Assembly: GCA_012522985.1 (NCBI GenBank)
Contig: JAAYJJ010000112.1
Span: 1 to 7,346 of the forward strand
Reading direction: 5' to 3'
DNA: 7,346 bases
Source of the DNA: Aliarcobacter butzleri
GTDB lineage: Bacteria; Campylobacterota; Campylobacteria; Campylobacterales; Arcobacteraceae
Shown: positions 6,229-7,346 of the stretch, piece after piece
Position numbering within the stretch: position 1 is the stretch's first letter
Layout: each line of letters opens with the position of its first letter
Notes under the pieces: model-generated
The model's input: the letters and a program-made list of their open reading frames with translations, nothing else
Told to the model about the DNA's origin: nothing
Database searches by the model: none
Position numbers and translations under genes: made by a program

Positions 6229-6978
6229 ATGAGTAATGAAGACTTAAAAAGTATCAAAAATAATATATTAAAAGATAAAGACATAGAACTAATTAATAAA
6301 ATAGATTATGATATAGAAGTGGATTATAAATTAAATTTATTTATTGCTAAAAAAGATAGAGTAGATTATGTTTATAACACAGCTGCACTAGAGGGAAATC
6401 CATTTACATTACCTGAAGTTCAAACTCTTTTAGAGGGAGTAACAGTTGGAGGACATAAACTAAGTGATGAGCAGATGATATTAAATCAGAATAAAAGTGT
6501 AAACCTATTGTTTGACCTAATCAATAGTAATGAGTTTGGATTAAATAAAGAAACCCTTTTAAAACTTCATACTGAGGTGTCTTATGAAGAAGCTTTAGAG
6601 TGGGGAAAATTTAGAAGTGGTAATGTTAGAATTACTGGAACATCATATCTTGCACCAAAAAGTCAATATTTAGATGAGATCTTTTCTAAAAATATGGAAA
6701 AACTACAAGAGATAAAACATCCTATAAATAGAGCTATAATATATTTTTTATTGGGTGCTAGAAATCAATATTTTTATGATGGAAACAAAAGAACATCAAG
6801 GCTTATGATGAATGGTGAACTTTTAAGTAATGGATATCCACTTTTAAATATAAAAGTAAAAGACCAATTAGAATTTAATAAAACAATGATTGAATATTAT
6901 GATACTAATAATATCTTAAGAGCCTTAGAATATCTATCAAAATACTATTTAAAACAAAGTAAAGAATTAAATGATTAA
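6229..6978 (+). CDS. Fic/DOC-family protein with catalytic His replaced by Gln
   Basis: This is a 249-residue single-domain Fic protein. Active Fic proteins transfer AMP (or, in Doc, phosphate) to hydroxyl groups of target proteins. The core motif reads NQYFYDGNKRTSR (179-191). Aligned to H-x-F-x-D/E-G-N-G/K-R-x-x-R, the phosphate-loop residues Asp184, Gly185, Asn186, Arg188 and Arg191 are kept, Lys187 stands where Fic enzymes usually have Gly (Lys also occurs in Doc), and the catalytic His position is Gln180 (codon CAA). An inhibitory-helix motif S/T-xxx-E-G/N is present N-terminally as TAALEGN (51-57), as in class II Fic proteins. The target-clamping flap is GKFRSGNVRITGTSYLAP (126-143). 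Start ATG with AAGGAAG (6217-6223). No antitoxin, HTH or signal peptide is seen. Its role and activity are unknown; it may be a pseudoenzyme or use altered chemistry. Confidence 0.9.
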   Translation: MSNEDLKSIKNNILKDKDIELINKIDYDIEVDYKLNLFIAKKDRVDYVYNTAALEGNPFTLPEVQTLLEGVTVGGHKLSDEQMILNQNKSVNLLFDLINSNEFGLNKETLLKLHTEVSYEEALEWGKFRSGNVRITGTSYLAPKSQYLDEIFSKNMEKLQEIKHPINRAIIYFLLGARNQYFYDGNKRTSRLMMNGELLSNGYPLLNIKVKDQLEFNKTMIEYYDTNNILRALEYLSKYYLKQSKELND

Positions 6979-7068
6979 ACTACTGTAGGAGCTTTTATTA
7001 CTCATAGCTAAAAATCTTATTTCCTAAAAAACAAAGCTTTACTTTTTTGGGGTGCATACCACTTGGAA

Positions 7069-7086
7069 GTGACATTTCAATGTCAC
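7069..7086. repeat. palindrome 1: GTGACATT/AATGTCAC
   Basis: Perfect 8-bp inverted repeat (7069-7076 with 7079-7086) around TC, preceded by TTGGAA and followed by C. It sits in the middle of the 74-bp unit whose ends are the 13-mer inverted repeats 7049-7061 and 7110-7122. Confidence 0.7.
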
Positions 7087-7144
7087 CGCGTGGGTAAGGT
7101 TGAAACATCTGGTATGAACCCCTAAAATTGGACTATTATTGGAA

Positions 7145-7184
7145 GTGACAATTCTCACAGAGAGTACAAGTACAGCATTGTCAC
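7145..7184. repeat. palindrome 2 with two inner hairpins: GTGACAAT/ATTGTCAC
   Basis: The outer 8-bp arms (7145-7152 and 7177-7184) are perfect but 24 nt apart. Between them lie two small perfect inverted repeats: TCTC-ACA-GAGA (7153-7163) and GTAC-AA-GTAC (7164-7173), so a three-way junction can be drawn. The arms are framed by GGAA before and CC after, as in the other copies. Confidence 0.6.
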
Positions 7185-7220
7185 CCTTTCTTAAATATCA
7201 TTTTATACTTTTTTGAATTG

Positions 7221-7242
7221 GTGAGGTTGAAACCTCACTTCC
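7221..7242. repeat. palindrome 3, inverted orientation: GTGAGGTT/AACCTCAC
   Basis: Perfect 8-bp arms (7221-7228 and 7231-7238) around GA, followed by TTCC. The frame TCACTTCC is the complement of the GGAAGTGA of the other copies, so this copy lies in the opposite direction. Confidence 0.7.
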
Positions 7243-7281
7243 TGTTGGTTTGAGCTCCCTCAAATGAGATTATTATTGGAA

Positions 7282-7305
7282 GTGAGACTTCAGTCTCACC
7301 TTTTT
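7282..7305 (+). terminator. palindrome 4 followed by a T-run: GTGAGACT/AGTCTCAC
   Basis: Perfect 8-bp arms (7282-7289 and 7292-7299) around TC, then C and TTTTT (7301-7305). Of the four palindromes only this one has the layout of an intrinsic terminator on the plus strand. It lies about 300 nt after the Fic stop, so any terminator role would be for read-through or for a transcript from the repeat itself. Confidence 0.45.
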
Positions 7306-7346
7306 CTAGTATGCACCCCTAAAGTTTAAATAGCTTTTAGCATTAA

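Larger units (their letters stand above)
7049..7319. repeat. palindromic repeat cluster bounded by inverted 13-mers (MITE/REP-like candidate)
   Basis: Three copies of one 13-mer are present: GGGGTGCATACCA at 7049-7061, and inverted copies at 7110-7122 (TGGTATGAACCCC, 12/13) and 7307-7319 (TAGTATGCACCCC, 12/13). The outer pair frames 271 bp, the left pair 74 bp. Between them lie four hairpins carrying GGAAGTGA or its complement next to the stem (7065-7072, 7141-7148 and 7278-7285 direct, 7235-7242 inverted). TATTATTGGAAGTGA is repeated exactly at 7134-7148 and 7271-7285. A 17-mer at 7093-7109 matches 7220-7236 at 15/17, apparently a half-decayed further copy. No transposase and no clear target duplication are visible. 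Confidence 0.75.
6979..7346. other. 368-base gene-free region after the Fic gene
   Basis: No frame on either strand gives a plausible gene: the few ATGs run into stops within a few codons. Bases 6979-7048 show nothing recognisable beyond AT-rich spacer. Bases 7049-7319 hold a cluster of palindromic repeats, listed separately. GC content rises within the palindromes relative to the coding DNA around them. The last 27 bases show nothing I can name. Confidence 0.7.

Noticed and set aside
6229..6978. toxin-antitoxin pair with the Fic protein as toxin
   Set aside because: No small antitoxin frame lies next to it: upstream is hspR, and the DNA downstream is non-coding. The inhibitory motif is inside the Fic protein itself.
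7145..7184. tRNA or tRNA remnant suggested by the branched fold
   Set aside because: There is no 7-bp acceptor stem, TTC-type T loop or plausible anticodon arm, and the segment is only 40 nt.
7049..7319. CRISPR array
   Set aside because: The repeats are few, differ in orientation and stem sequence, and the intervals between them are irregular; no cas gene is present.

Overview
The window is AT-rich, compactly coded bacterial chromosome. Its gene content points to Campylobacterota (the former Epsilonproteobacteria: Arcobacter, Sulfurimonas, Sulfurospirillum or Campylobacter relatives). The grounds are the AGA/ATA/TTA-rich codon use, promoters with an extended -10 box (TGnTATAAT) and no clear -35, a CadF-like OmpA porin, and the cbpA-hspR pair known from Helicobacter and Campylobacter. 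The genus cannot be fixed from the sequence alone.

Left part (1-3593). The 5' end of a class I SAM-dependent methyltransferase runs off the left edge on the minus strand. It is divergent from, and overlaps the promoter of, a plus-strand run of housekeeping genes: pgeF (peptidoglycan editing / multicopper-oxidase-like fold) and bioA (biotin synthesis), joined by a 4-nt ATGA overlap. After a short gap with its own promoter come purU (10-formyl-THF hydrolase, TTG start) and trmL (tRNA wobble 2'-O-methyltransferase), joined by a 1-nt overlap. Two adjacent hairpins (3606-3647) separate trmL from the convergent ompA-family gene.

Middle part (3658-6132). The ompA/cadF-like porin gene (minus strand) is divergent from cbpA-hspR (plus strand). 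The intergenic region holds an A/T-rich tract, a -10 box for each side, and a good match to the HAIR operator bound by HspR just upstream of cbpA, with a weaker second copy 23 nt further on. This suggests that the repressor encoded by the second gene of the operon controls its own transcription together with the co-chaperone CbpA.

Right part (6133-7346). A stand-alone Fic-family protein follows hspR. It keeps the Fic fold motifs and an N-terminal inhibitory-helix motif, but the catalytic histidine position is glutamine. The last 368 bases carry no gene. Instead they hold a cluster of related palindromes: four hairpins framed by GGAAGTGA/TCAC(C), whose inner stem bases change in a compensated way, inside inverted copies of a GGGGTGCATAC-type 13-mer. 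This looks like a family of short interspersed palindromic or MITE-like elements and is the least explained part of the window.
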